This document shows, piece by piece, positions 35,872 through 44,116 of a DNA stretch of 64,000 nt. How positions within the stretch are numbered: the first letter of the stretch is position 1; every line of letters starts with the position of its first letter. The notes under the pieces were generated by a model, which ran no database searches, was not told where the DNA came from, and was given only the letters and a program-made list of their open reading frames with translations. Source of the DNA: JAKPAM01 sp047601745 (GTDB taxonomy: Bacteria; Pseudomonadota; Gammaproteobacteria; Burkholderiales; Burkholderiaceae_E); the NCBI GenBank assembly GCA_047601745.1, contig JASGIS010000001.1, positions 2,914,001-2,978,000 on the forward strand, given 5' to 3'. The translations under genes were made by a program, and so were the position numbers.

Positions 35872-36699
35872 ATGCGAGCTTCCTTCGCCAGACGGGGCGC
35901 ACTGGCGTTCGCGCTCGCGACCGCCGCATCGATCGGCGCCGCCCAGCCGGGAGCCGGTGATCGCACGGATCCTCCGGCGGCCGCGTCGGCATCGGGCGGC
36001 GTCGCAGCCGATGCACCGCCGCCCGGCACGTCGCTGCCCGACACTTCTCCGCCCGACACGATCGCGCAGCGCCTGATCGGCTGCACGGTCTGCCACGGCA
36101 CGCAGGACGTGATCGTCAAGGGCAACTACTATCCGCGGCTGTTCGGCAAGCCCGCCGGCTATCTGTACAACCAGCTCGTCAATTTCCGCGAAGGGCGGCG
36201 CGCCTATCCGTTGATGACCTACCTGGTCGGCAACCTGCCCGAGCCGTACCTGCGCGAGATCGCCGAATACTTCGCCGGCCAGCATCCGCCTTATCCGCCG
36301 CCCGAGCCGCCGCAGGCCGACGCGGCGGCGATGGCGCGCGGCCGGCGGCTCGTGTTCGACGGCGAGCCGGCGCGCGACGTGCCGGCGTGCGCGGCCTGCC
36401 ACGGCCGGGCGCTGACCGGCGTCGCGCCGTCGATTCCCGGCCTGCTGGGCCTGCCCAAGGACTACATCAGCGCGCAGTTCGGTGCGTGGCGCAACCGCGC
36501 GCGCCACACGGTCGCGCCCGATTGCATGGCCCAGGTCGCCGAACGGCTGTCGACCGACGACATCGCGGCGGCGGCGGCCTGGCTCGCCGCGCAACCGGCG
36601 CCTGGCCAGGCGCTGCCGGCCAGCGCTCCGGCCAACGATCTGCCGATGCGCTGCGGCAGCGTCGAGAGCGCCGCCGTCGCGACGCGAGGCGAGCGATGA
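35872..36699 (+). CDS. diheme c-type cytochrome (cytochrome c4-like)
   Basis: This 275-residue periplasmic cytochrome has a signal peptide up to about AAQPG (residue 25), heme sites CTVCH (about 72) and CAACH (about 173) and candidate axial Met residues after each (YPLMTY, CMAQV). It starts 2 bp after the DUF3683 stop and ends overlapping the next cytochrome gene as ATGA, so all three are cotranscribed. It probably relays electrons from the dehydrogenase or the triheme partner to a terminal oxidase. Confidence 0.9.
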   Translation: MRASFARRGALAFALATAASIGAAQPGAGDRTDPPAAASASGGVAADAPPPGTSLPDTSPPDTIAQRLIGCTVCHGTQDVIVKGNYYPRLFGKPAGYLYNQLVNFREGRRAYPLMTYLVGNLPEPYLREIAEYFAGQHPPYPPPEPPQADAAAMARGRRLVFDGEPARDVPACAACHGRALTGVAPSIPGLLGLPKDYISAQFGAWRNRARHTVAPDCMAQVAERLSTDDIAAAAAWLAAQPAPGQALPASAPANDLPMRCGSVESAAVATRGER

Positions 36700-38063
36700 G
36701 CCGCGCCGCCCGCATCACGATCGCCGTGGTCCTCGGCTTGCTGGGGATCGCGGTCGCGGCGGCCGCCGTGCTCGCCGCGCTCGGCCTTCGCGACGGCGAT
36801 CCGCCGCCGACCGGCGCCGCCCCCGCGTGGGCGGGCGTGCCGGTCGACGCGTCCGGCCCGGCACCGGCCGGCGCCGATCCAGCCGAGGCGCTGCGCGCGC
36901 GCGGCGCCTATCTGGCACGCGCCGGCAATTGCGCCGGCTGCCATACGGTCCGGGGCCAACCCGAGTTCAGCGGCGGACGCCCGGTGCCTACGCCGTTCGG
37001 CACGCTGTTCTCGACCAACCTGACCAGCGACCCGACCGACGGGATCGGCGACTGGACGGCCGACGATTTCTGGCGCGCGCTGCATCTGGGCCGGTCGCGG
37101 GACGGCCGCCTGCTGTATCCGGCCTTCCCGTACACCGACTACACGCGCACGACGCGCGAGGACGCCGATGCGATCTTCGCGTATCTGAAGTCGCTGCCGG
37201 CGGCGGCACGGCCGAACCTGCCCGCGCAGATGCGGTTCCCGTTCGACCAGCGCTGGCTGCTCGCGCTGTGGCGCGGCCTGTACTTCCGCCCCGGCGTCTA
37301 TGCGCCGCAAACCGGGCGCGACGACGCGTGGAATCGCGGCGCTTACCTGGTACAGGGCCTCGGGCATTGCGGCGCCTGCCATACGCCCCGCGGCTGGCTG
37401 GGCGCGCCGCGATCGGATCAGCCGATGGCCGGCGGCCGGATTCCGGTGCTCGACTGGTACGCGCCGGGCCTCGGCGCGATGCCGGCCCGCGAGGCGGCCG
37501 AGGCCGGCGGCGCGGCCAAGGACCCGCATGCGTGGGTCGGCCTGCTGCAGAACGGCGTCGCGCCGGGCGCGGTCATCGTCGGCCCGATGGCCGAGGTCGT
37601 GCGCAACAGCCTCCAGCATCTGGCGCCGTCGGACCTGCGGGCGATCAGCACTTATCTGCAGAGCCTGCCGCCGGTGCCGGCCGAGGCTTCGGTCGTCGCC
37701 GCGCGCGGCACGCCGGTGTCGACCGCGGTGATGGAGCGCGGCGGCAAGCTCTATGCCGATCACTGCGCCGATTGCCATGGCCGCGACGGCGGCGGTGCCG
37801 GCACCGCGTATCCGCGGCTGGCCGGCAACCGGGCGCTGACCGACGAGCCGGCCGTCAACGTGATCCGGATCGTGCTCAACGGCGGGTTCGCGCCCGGCAC
37901 GCACGGCAATCCGCGTCCGTACGGCATGCCGCCGTTCGCACCGACGTTCGACGACCAGCAGGCCGCCGACGTGATCAGCTATGTCCGCAACGCCTGGGGC
38001 AACCGGGGCGGGGCGGTGCAGAGCTACGAAGTCAACCGCTATCGCAGCGCGCCGCCCGACTGA
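36696..38063 (+). CDS. membrane-anchored triheme cytochrome c (alcohol dehydrogenase cytochrome subunit type)
   Basis: This 455-residue protein has an N-terminal membrane anchor (residues 8-32, no clear cleavage site) and three CxxCH sites: CAGCH (about 78), CGACH (about 225) and CADCH (about 357). The spacing and sequences such as FSTNLTSDPTDGIGDWTADDFWRAL (in parts) match the cytochrome subunit of membrane alcohol, aldehyde and gluconate dehydrogenases. No quinoprotein or molybdo subunit is adjacent, so its partner here may be the DUF3683 protein. ATG 36696 overlaps the stop of the diheme cytochrome gene. Confidence 0.9.
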   Translation: MSRAARITIAVVLGLLGIAVAAAAVLAALGLRDGDPPPTGAAPAWAGVPVDASGPAPAGADPAEALRARGAYLARAGNCAGCHTVRGQPEFSGGRPVPTPFGTLFSTNLTSDPTDGIGDWTADDFWRALHLGRSRDGRLLYPAFPYTDYTRTTREDADAIFAYLKSLPAAARPNLPAQMRFPFDQRWLLALWRGLYFRPGVYAPQTGRDDAWNRGAYLVQGLGHCGACHTPRGWLGAPRSDQPMAGGRIPVLDWYAPGLGAMPAREAAEAGGAAKDPHAWVGLLQNGVAPGAVIVGPMAEVVRNSLQHLAPSDLRAISTYLQSLPPVPAEASVVAARGTPVSTAVMERGGKLYADHCADCHGRDGGGAGTAYPRLAGNRALTDEPAVNVIRIVLNGGFAPGTHGNPRPYGMPPFAPTFDDQQAADVISYVRNAWGNRGGAVQSYEVNRYRSAPPD

Positions 38064-38079
38064 GACCGAGGAGAGCCGC

Positions 38080-38169
38080 ATGACCCGTGATTCCGCCGTC
38101 GGCCGCCAGGCCGGATGCCCGCGCCGCGAGGGGCCGGGCGGCCGCATCGACCGGCGCGGCGCGCGATGA
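38080..38169 (+). CDS. 29-residue leader ORF coupled to the metallophosphoesterase gene
   Basis: A strong GAGGAG ribosome site lies 6 nt before ATG 38080. The 29-codon ORF is Arg/Gly-rich (MTRDSAVGRQAGCPRREG...) and its TGA overlaps the metallophosphoesterase ATG 38166 as ATGA. The downstream gene has no Shine-Dalgarno of its own, so this ORF may serve translational coupling. It could instead be an unselected stretch; no homology is recognised. Confidence 0.4.
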   Translation: MTRDSAVGRQAGCPRREGPGGRIDRRGAR

Positions 38170-39014
38170 CGCCGGATGAGCCGATGCGGCTGCTGATCCT
38201 GTCCGACCTGCACGTCGAGGCGGCCGCCTATCCGGCCCGGGCCGCTGCCGCCGTGCCGGACGATGCGTACGACGTGGTCGTGCTGGCCGGCGACATCCAC
38301 AACGGCGATGCGGCGCTGCACTGGGCGCGCGACCACTTCCCCGACCACCGGATCGTGCAGATCGCCGGCAATCACGAGTTCTACGATTCGCGCTACGACG
38401 CGTGCCTGGCGAGCCTGCGCGAGACGGCCGCCGGCCTGGGTATCGATTTCCTCGAGAACGATCGCTGCGAGATCGACGGCGTCGAATTCCTCGGCTGCAC
38501 ACTGTGGACCGACTTCCGGCTGTTCGAGCGCGAAGGGCGTTCGCACCACCTGACGCAGGATCAGGCGATGCAGGCCAACCGGCGGCTGATGGCCGACTAT
38601 TTCGCGATCGACGTCGACGATCCGGCACAGGGCGCGCGGCGTTTCACGCCCGCCGACTCGGTCCGGCTGCACCGGCGGTCGCGGCGCTGGCTGGCCGACG
38701 CGCTGGCGCGTCCGGCCGCCGGGCCGCGGGTCGTCGTGACCCATCACCTGCCGAGCTGGCGTTCGGTCGTTCCGCAGTACGTCGACGCGGTCTCCAACGC
38801 CGCGTTCGCCAGCGACGTCGACGAGCTGGTCGCGCTGGCCGACCTGTGGATCCACGGGCACACGCATTCGTCGCAGCGCTACGCGATCGGCGGCTGCACG
38901 GTCGTCAGCAACGCGCGCGGGTATCCGTCGCGCCGCCGCGAGCCGGGCGACGGGTTCGAGAACCCGGATTTCCAGCCCGGACTGATCCTGCCGGTCACCG
39001 CCGGTCGGCGCTGA
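38166..39014 (+). CDS. calcineurin-like metallophosphoesterase
   Basis: This 282-residue enzyme has the full dimetal set: SDLHVE (Asp-x-His), AGDIHNGD, GNHEF, THHLP and HGHTH. It is probably cytoplasmic, with no signal peptide. The substrate could be a nucleotide, phospholipid or protein phosphate; the family does not tell. ATG 38184 (MRLLIL) is an alternative start. It follows the cytochrome operon by 102 bp that contain the leader ORF. Confidence 0.9.
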   Translation: MTPDEPMRLLILSDLHVEAAAYPARAAAAVPDDAYDVVVLAGDIHNGDAALHWARDHFPDHRIVQIAGNHEFYDSRYDACLASLRETAAGLGIDFLENDRCEIDGVEFLGCTLWTDFRLFEREGRSHHLTQDQAMQANRRLMADYFAIDVDDPAQGARRFTPADSVRLHRRSRRWLADALARPAAGPRVVVTHHLPSWRSVVPQYVDAVSNAAFASDVDELVALADLWIHGHTHSSQRYAIGGCTVVSNARGYPSRRREPGDGFENPDFQPGLILPVTAGRR

Positions 39015-39100
39015 CCGCCGACGGGCAAATCCTTGCGGCGCGCCGGCGCCGCGCGCGCGACAGTGAGGGTTTCGACGCCGGCCGTCGTGCCCAGCATCCG

Positions 39101-40750
39101 ATGAGCGTTCGCTCGCCCTCCGCCTCCCGATCGAAGAAGGACGTCGCCGCCTTGCGCGACTGGCTGGCCGGCGCCGCGGCGGACGAGCGCGACGCGCTGT
39201 CGCTGCTGGACCTGCTGGCCCGGCGCATCGGCGAACTCGCGCCCGACCTGTCCGCCGACGACGTGTCGGCGCTGGTCGAGGCCGCCCGCCGGCAGCAGGT
39301 CGCCGCCATCGAGGCGGCGCTGCAATCGATGGCCGGCGCCGTGTTTCCGCTGCCCGCCGACGACTGGCCGCGTCTGCGGCATCTGTTCGCGCAGATGCGC
39401 GTCGCCCGCGACCGCCTGCTCGATCACCACGTCGCCGCCGTCGAGGACAGCGGGCTGCTGACGCGCACGGTGATCCCGGGCGCCAGCGACGACTGGCGGC
39501 ACGTCTCGTCGCTCGTGCATGCGCTGGACCTGCAGGCGCGGCTGCTGCGCGCGCACCTGTGGCACCGCATCGACGTCGACGCCGCCGACTGGCAAAGCCT
39601 GGCGCGGCTCGCGGCCCGCTTGCGCGCCAGCAGCTTCCTCGATGCGCCGATTCCCGATCCACTGGGGCCGGGCCGTCCCCGGACCGTGCGCGGGCTGATC
39701 GTCCATCCGCTGCTGCTCGCGACCGCGCGGCTCGACGAGCGCGATGCGGCCGAATCCGAACTGATCGACCGGCTGGCGAGCGGCTGGGCCGGCAAGGTCG
39801 GCCTGCGCATCGATGACGACGGCCGGTTGCACGAGAATCGCCACGGCCCGACGCTGCTGCTCGCCGATCGTCTGGCGGTGCGCCTGGACACGCATCGGCT
39901 CGACCGCCGGCTGCAGGAACGCCTCGAGTCGCTCGCGGCGGCTCCCCGCGGCGAGGGCCCGCGCCTGCCGGCGGGCCTGACGCGCGAGCGCTGCCTGCGC
40001 CTGCTGGCCGAACTGCGCGAGGACTGGAGCGATGCGTATCGTCCGCGCCGCTGGCCGGCGACGCGCGCCGAACGGGTTCTCGTGCGCTTCGGCACGCCGG
40101 CCGGCGATGCCGCGGCGCCGGGCCGGCAGCCGGCCGCGCCGTCCGCCGGTCTGTCGCCGGCCGGCCTGGCCAGCTTCGGCTACGCGTACGGCCGGCACGA
40201 GCAGGACACGCTGATCCGCCGGGCGCGGGGTCTGGACGGGCGGCCGCGCCAGGCGCTTCGCGACTACCTGGCGCAGGGCGAGATCGCCGGCCGGATCGGC
40301 GAGGACGGCGGCATCGTCGTCATCGGCCGCACGTCGCTGCAGGCGGTCAAGCCGGGCGCGCTGGCGGTCTGGGCATCGGGGGACGACGCGAGCGCGCCGA
40401 TCCGCGTCGGCCGGGTCGTGGCCCGGCGCCAGCGCGCGATCGCCGACGACGAGGCGCGCGCGCTGCCCGGGGAAGCGGGGCGCGGGCAGCGCCTGATGAT
40501 CTCGCCCTGGCCGCATCGCGTCGAGATGGTCCGCCTGCGCATCGGCGACGACGGCTTCTTCGGCGACGCGCTGCTGCTGGCCGCGATCGACGACGAACCG
40601 ACCAGCCTCGTGCTGCCGCCGGCCCGCGTGCGGGAAGGCGATACGGTGATGCTGCGGCTGCCGCAGCGCGACGTGCCGGCGGCGATCGGCCGCGTGTTGC
40701 AGCGCGGCACGGGTTTCGAAAGGATCGCGATCCGCCTGCCGCCCGAGTAA
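39101..40750 (+). CDS. hypothetical protein, two-domain, helical N-half and beta-rich C-half
   Basis: This 549-residue protein is not recognised. It has no signal peptide or membrane segment. Residues 10-340 are mostly helical, rich in Leu, Arg, Asp and Ala. A Pro/Ala linker (about 335-350) leads to a region with a DTLIRRARGLDGRPRQALRDYL-like helix and a beta-rich C-terminal domain (about 395-549; IGRVVARRQRAI, VEMVRLRIGDDGFF, DTVMLRLPQRD). That beta-rich part is reminiscent of PilZ-like barrels but lacks a clear RxxxR/DxSxxG motif. It lies 86 bp after the phosphoesterase gene and 41 bp before the DUF971 gene. Confidence 0.8.
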   Translation: MSVRSPSASRSKKDVAALRDWLAGAAADERDALSLLDLLARRIGELAPDLSADDVSALVEAARRQQVAAIEAALQSMAGAVFPLPADDWPRLRHLFAQMRVARDRLLDHHVAAVEDSGLLTRTVIPGASDDWRHVSSLVHALDLQARLLRAHLWHRIDVDAADWQSLARLAARLRASSFLDAPIPDPLGPGRPRTVRGLIVHPLLLATARLDERDAAESELIDRLASGWAGKVGLRIDDDGRLHENRHGPTLLLADRLAVRLDTHRLDRRLQERLESLAAAPRGEGPRLPAGLTRERCLRLLAELREDWSDAYRPRRWPATRAERVLVRFGTPAGDAAAPGRQPAAPSAGLSPAGLASFGYAYGRHEQDTLIRRARGLDGRPRQALRDYLAQGEIAGRIGEDGGIVVIGRTSLQAVKPGALAVWASGDDASAPIRVGRVVARRQRAIADDEARALPGEAGRGQRLMISPWPHRVEMVRLRIGDDGFFGDALLLAAIDDEPTSLVLPPARVREGDTVMLRLPQRDVPAAIGRVLQRGTGFERIAIRLPPE

Positions 40751-40779
40751 TCGCCGGTTTCCGATGCGATCGCATCGGC

Positions 40780-40785
40780 TACACT
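40780..40785 (+). promoter_or_regulatory. -10-like hexamer 6 nt before the DUF971 gene start
   Basis: TACACT ends 6 nt before ATG 40792 and no Shine-Dalgarno is visible. It fits the same leaderless geometry as at 7747, 30911 and 31670. Confidence 0.4.
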
Positions 40786-40791
40786 GCGACC

Positions 40792-41406
40792 ATGGCCGGC
40801 CTCGACAGGAATACGCCCTTACCCACGCGGATCGTGCTGCACCAGCAGTCGCGCGTGCTCGAACTCGCGTTCGACGACGGTCGCGAGTTCCGCCTGCCGT
40901 TCGAGCTGCTGCGCGTCTATTCGCCGTCCGCCGAAGTGCGCGGGCACGGGCCGGGCCAGGAGATCCTGCAGACCGGCAAGCGCGGGGTGCGGATCGATTC
41001 GATCGAGGCGGTCGGGCACTACGCGCTGCAGCCGAGGTTCTCCGACGGTCACGATACCGGCCTGTATTCGTGGGACTATCTGTACTCGCTCGGCGCGAAC
41101 CAGACCCGGCTGTGGGCCGAGTACGAAGCACGCCTGCAGGCCGCCGGCGCCAGCCGAGACGAACCGGCGGATGCCGGCGCCGGCGGGCCGCCCCCCGAAG
41201 TCGCGCTGCGATCGGGCACGGGGTCGGGCGGCGGCCGCGCCGCCGATGCGCCGCGCGGCGGCGCGCACGCCGGCGCGTCAGTGGCGGCTCGATCCGCCGA
41301 CCCATCAGCGATGCCCGCGGGCGGACAGCCCGAGCCATCGACGCCTTCGGCCGGGCAGCCGGAGCCCGCATCGCTGAACGCGGTGCCGCTCAGCCGTCCG
41401 CGCTGA
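40792..41406 (+). CDS. DUF971 (gamma-butyrobetaine hydroxylase N-terminal-like) protein
   Basis: The first about 115 residues match the DUF971 domain (ELAFDDGREFRLPFELLRVYSPSAEV, HYALQPRFSDGHDTGLYSWDYLYSLG), a fold tied to Fe-S cluster metabolism in other proteins. A low-complexity tail of about 85 residues rich in Gly, Ala, Pro and Ser follows. DUF971 is regularly found just upstream of ubiE in Burkholderiales, as here. The normal length is about 130, so the tail is an addition. Confidence 0.9.
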   Translation: MAGLDRNTPLPTRIVLHQQSRVLELAFDDGREFRLPFELLRVYSPSAEVRGHGPGQEILQTGKRGVRIDSIEAVGHYALQPRFSDGHDTGLYSWDYLYSLGANQTRLWAEYEARLQAAGASRDEPADAGAGGPPPEVALRSGTGSGGGRAADAPRGGAHAGASVAARSADPSAMPAGGQPEPSTPSAGQPEPASLNAVPLSRPR

Positions 41407-41436
41407 TTGCAGCGCTCATCTTTACCGATCCATCTC

Positions 41437-42183
41437 ATGAACGACGCCAGCGGCCCAACTCATTTCGGTTTCGAGCAGGTTCCCGAGGAACAGAAGGTGC
41501 GCCGCGTGGCGCAGGTCTTCGATTCGGTCGCCCAGCGCTACGACGTGATGAACGACCTGATGTCGGCGGGCATGCATCGCCTGTGGAAGTCGTTCACGAT
41601 CAATCAGGCCGGCTTGCGTCCGGGCATGCGCGTGCTCGACGTCGCCGGCGGCACCGCCGACCTGGCGCGGGCGATGGCCCCGCGCGTCGGCAGCGAAGGC
41701 GAAGTCTGGTTGACCGACATCAACGGATCGATGCTCAGGATCGGGCGCGACCGGATGCTCGACGACGGCCTGATCCAGCCCGCCGTGCAGTGCGATGCCG
41801 AATGCCTGCCGTTTCCCGACGCTTATTTCGATCGGGTTACCGTCGCGTTCGGGCTGCGCAACATGACGCACAAGGAGCGTGCGCTCGAGCAGATGCGGCG
41901 CGTGCTCAAGCCCGGCGGCAAGCTGCTGGTGCTCGAGTTCTCGCGGATCTGGAAGCCGCTCGCACCGATCTACGACCGCTATTCGTTCTCGGTGCTGCCG
42001 TGGATGGGACGACGGATCGCCAACGACGCCGACAGCTACCGCTATCTGGCCGAATCGATCCGCATGCATCCGGACCAGCAGACGCTCAAGGAGATGATCG
42101 AGGACGTCGGATTCAAGCGGGTCCGGTATTTCAATCTGGCTGCCGGCGCGGTGGCCCTGCATGAGGGCGTTCGAATCGGGTAA
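41437..42183 (+). CDS. ubiE: ubiquinone/menaquinone C-methyltransferase UbiE
   Basis: UbiE performs the S-adenosylmethionine-dependent C-methylation in ubiquinone synthesis. FGFEQVPEEQKVRRVAQVFDS, the SAM motif LDVAGGTADLA, VAFGLRNMTHKERAL and the terminal AGAVALHEG are all present. The 248-residue length fits. ATG 41437 is the family start; the in-frame TTG at 41407 overlaps the DUF971 stop region. The ubiquinone accessory gene ubiJ lies two genes downstream. Confidence 0.96.
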   Translation: MNDASGPTHFGFEQVPEEQKVRRVAQVFDSVAQRYDVMNDLMSAGMHRLWKSFTINQAGLRPGMRVLDVAGGTADLARAMAPRVGSEGEVWLTDINGSMLRIGRDRMLDDGLIQPAVQCDAECLPFPDAYFDRVTVAFGLRNMTHKERALEQMRRVLKPGGKLLVLEFSRIWKPLAPIYDRYSFSVLPWMGRRIANDADSYRYLAESIRMHPDQQTLKEMIEDVGFKRVRYFNLAAGAVALHEGVRIG

Positions 42184-42195
42184 TCCGGCAAAACG

Positions 42196-42209
42196 TCCCC
42201 ATATGGGGA
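42196..42209. other. 14-bp perfect palindrome after ubiE
   Basis: TCCCCATATGGGGA is a perfect dyad 12 bp after the ubiE stop. Six T residues follow 10 bp later (42220-42225). It may be part of a terminator for ubiE or an operator for the Tim44-like gene that starts at 42253. Confidence 0.5.
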
Positions 42210-42252
42210 TCGAGACGGCTTTTTTGGGTGGGATCGCTTCTGTGAGGGGCAC

Positions 42253-43272
42253 ATGAAACGGTACTGGATACATGCAATCGCGGTGGCACTGGTGGTGTCA
42301 CTTCCCTGGGATCTGGCGCAAGCCAAACGCATGGGCGGAGGCGGCTCGATCGGCCGGCAGTCTCCGAACGTGATGCAGCGGGACGCGACGCCGCCCCGCC
42401 AGGCGACGCCTCCGCAGCAGGCCGCCCAACCCGCTCCTTCGCAGGCCGCTCCCGCGCAGGCTGCGCCCTCGCAGGCGGCCCCGGCTCAGGCCGCTCCGGC
42501 CCAGGCCGCACGGCCGGCCGCCGGCGCGGCGACGGCGGGCGCCGCGGCCCAGCAGGCCTCGCGCTCGCGCTGGCTCGCGCCGCTGGCCGGCATCGCCGCG
42601 GGCCTGGGTCTGGCCGCGCTGGCCAGCCATCTGGGCTTCGGCGAAGGCTTCGCATCGCTGATGCTGCTGATGCTGATCGTCGTCGTCGGCATCGCCGTCG
42701 TGCGCATGCTGATGCGCTCGCGCAAGCCGGTCTCGCGCACCAACCCGTACCAGCCGGCGTTCTCGTACAACGGCGTCGGGCAGGAAGCGTCGGTCAACGG
42801 CTATACGCCCGCCGCGCAACCCGCGCAGCGGCCGGTCTCGGTCGTGCGTCCGGAGCAGGCTCCGCGCGAATCCGGAACGCTGGGCGCCGCCTGGCGGGTG
42901 CCGGCGGATTTCGACCGCGACGGATTCCTGCGGCAGGCCAAGTCGCAGTACGTGACGCTGCAGGGCGCTTATGACCGCGCCGACCTCGACAAACTGCGCG
43001 AGTTCACGACGCCGGAAATGTTCGACGGGCTGTCGCGCGAGATCGCCGCGCGGCAGGGTGCCCGCAATGTCACCGACGTCGTCACGCTCGAGGCCGAACT
43101 GCTCGGCATCACCAGCAGCGGCGCCGACCATCTGGCCAGCGTGCGCTTCCACGGCATGATCCGTGAGCACGAGGGCGGGCCGGCCGAGTCGTTCGACGAG
43201 GTCTGGAACCTGTCCAAGCCGGTCGATGGATCCTCGGGCTGGGTGCTCGCCGGCATCCAGGCGCTGGTCTGA
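42253..43272 (+). CDS. Tim44-like domain membrane protein
   Basis: This 339-residue protein has a signal or anchor (residues 8-24), a long Gln/Ala/Pro repeat (about 50-95, QAAPAQAAPSQ units), two hydrophobic segments (about 112-128 and 133-152) and a C-terminal Tim44-like domain (about 215-339; FLRQAKSQYVTLQGAYDRADLDKLREFTTPEMF). Bacterial homologues are inner-membrane proteins of uncertain role, in Burkholderiales regularly between ubiE and ubiJ. GAGGGG precedes the ATG. Confidence 0.9.
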   Translation: MKRYWIHAIAVALVVSLPWDLAQAKRMGGGGSIGRQSPNVMQRDATPPRQATPPQQAAQPAPSQAAPAQAAPSQAAPAQAAPAQAARPAAGAATAGAAAQQASRSRWLAPLAGIAAGLGLAALASHLGFGEGFASLMLLMLIVVVGIAVVRMLMRSRKPVSRTNPYQPAFSYNGVGQEASVNGYTPAAQPAQRPVSVVRPEQAPRESGTLGAAWRVPADFDRDGFLRQAKSQYVTLQGAYDRADLDKLREFTTPEMFDGLSREIAARQGARNVTDVVTLEAELLGITSSGADHLASVRFHGMIREHEGGPAESFDEVWNLSKPVDGSSGWVLAGIQALV

Positions 43273-43301
43273 GCCGCGTTCCGGCCGTCGCGCGCATCGC
43301 C

Positions 43302-44042
43302 ATGCCCGTCGATTCCGATACGCCGCGCCAGGTCGGCGCGTTGCCCGATCCGGCCGCCTCGCGCGGCGACGACGGACCTGCGCGCTGGCTGCGCGCGCTG
43401 CTGGCGAAGGCGTCGGCACCGCCGCTGACGCTGGCGCTGGCCGCTCTCGATCACGTGATCCGCCAGCAGGGATGGGCGCGCCAGCGGCTGCGGCCGTTCG
43501 CCGGCCGGACGGTGCGGCTGGCGCTCGATGGCGACACGCTGCCGGCGCGCGTGCTGCCGCCGATCGTCGCGCGCATCGACGAAGACGGTTATCTGCGCCG
43601 GCCGGCGACGCCGGGCGCAAGTGGGCCGGACAGCGTCACGCTGTGGCTGCGGCCGTCGCTCGATCTGGTCGAGGCGATCGCCGCGGCCGACCGTAGCGAT
43701 CGGGTCGGCGCGCACCTGCGGATCGAAGGCGACGTGGCGCTGGCCACCGCGCTGTCCGATCTGGCGCGCCACCTGCGCTGGGACGTCGAGGACGATCTGA
43801 GTCACCTGGTCGGCGACGTCGCGGCGCGCCGCATCGGCCTCGGGGCGCAGGAGCTGCGGCGCAAGGCCGAGCATCTGGCGCGACGCGCCGGCGATTCGAC
43901 GCTGCAGTTCGTCACGGTCGAGCAGCCGCTGCTGGTACCGGCAGCGCTGGCGCGCGATCGGGCTGCCGAGCTTCAGGCGCTCGCGCAACGTATCCGGGAA
44001 TTGAAGGTCCGCGTCGATCGATTGTCGGACGCGGGCCGCTAA
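43302..44042 (+). CDS. ubiJ: SCP2-domain ubiquinone biosynthesis accessory factor UbiJ
   Basis: UbiJ has a sterol-carrier-protein-2 fold that binds polyprenyl intermediates for the cytoplasmic Ubi complex. The N-terminal part (about 40-145) has the SCP2 pattern (ALAALDHVIRQQ, TVRLALDGDTLP, LRIEGDVALATALSDL). The C-terminal part is a coiled coil (LQALAQRIRELKVRVDRL). The usual Burkholderiales neighbour ubiB is not next; a YqjE-like gene follows. Confidence 0.87.
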   Translation: MPVDSDTPRQVGALPDPAASRGDDGPARWLRALLAKASAPPLTLALAALDHVIRQQGWARQRLRPFAGRTVRLALDGDTLPARVLPPIVARIDEDGYLRRPATPGASGPDSVTLWLRPSLDLVEAIAAADRSDRVGAHLRIEGDVALATALSDLARHLRWDVEDDLSHLVGDVAARRIGLGAQELRRKAEHLARRAGDSTLQFVTVEQPLLVPAALARDRAAELQALAQRIRELKVRVDRLSDAGR

Positions 44043-44116
44043 GTGCGCTAAGTTCGTGTCGTCGCCGGCCGCGTGCCGGCGGGGATCGTCAGGGTTGGGA
44101 TCGCGCGTCGACCATC

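Noticed and set aside
30863..36016. A 1717-residue open frame on the minus strand opposite the DUF3683 gene
   Set aside because: It is the antisense shadow of a recognised gene in GC-rich DNA; its composition is Arg/Gln/Val-rich with no domain, and the plus strand carries clear motifs.
36462..39662. A 1066-residue minus-strand frame
   Set aside because: Antisense to cytochrome and phosphoesterase genes that have heme and metal motifs.
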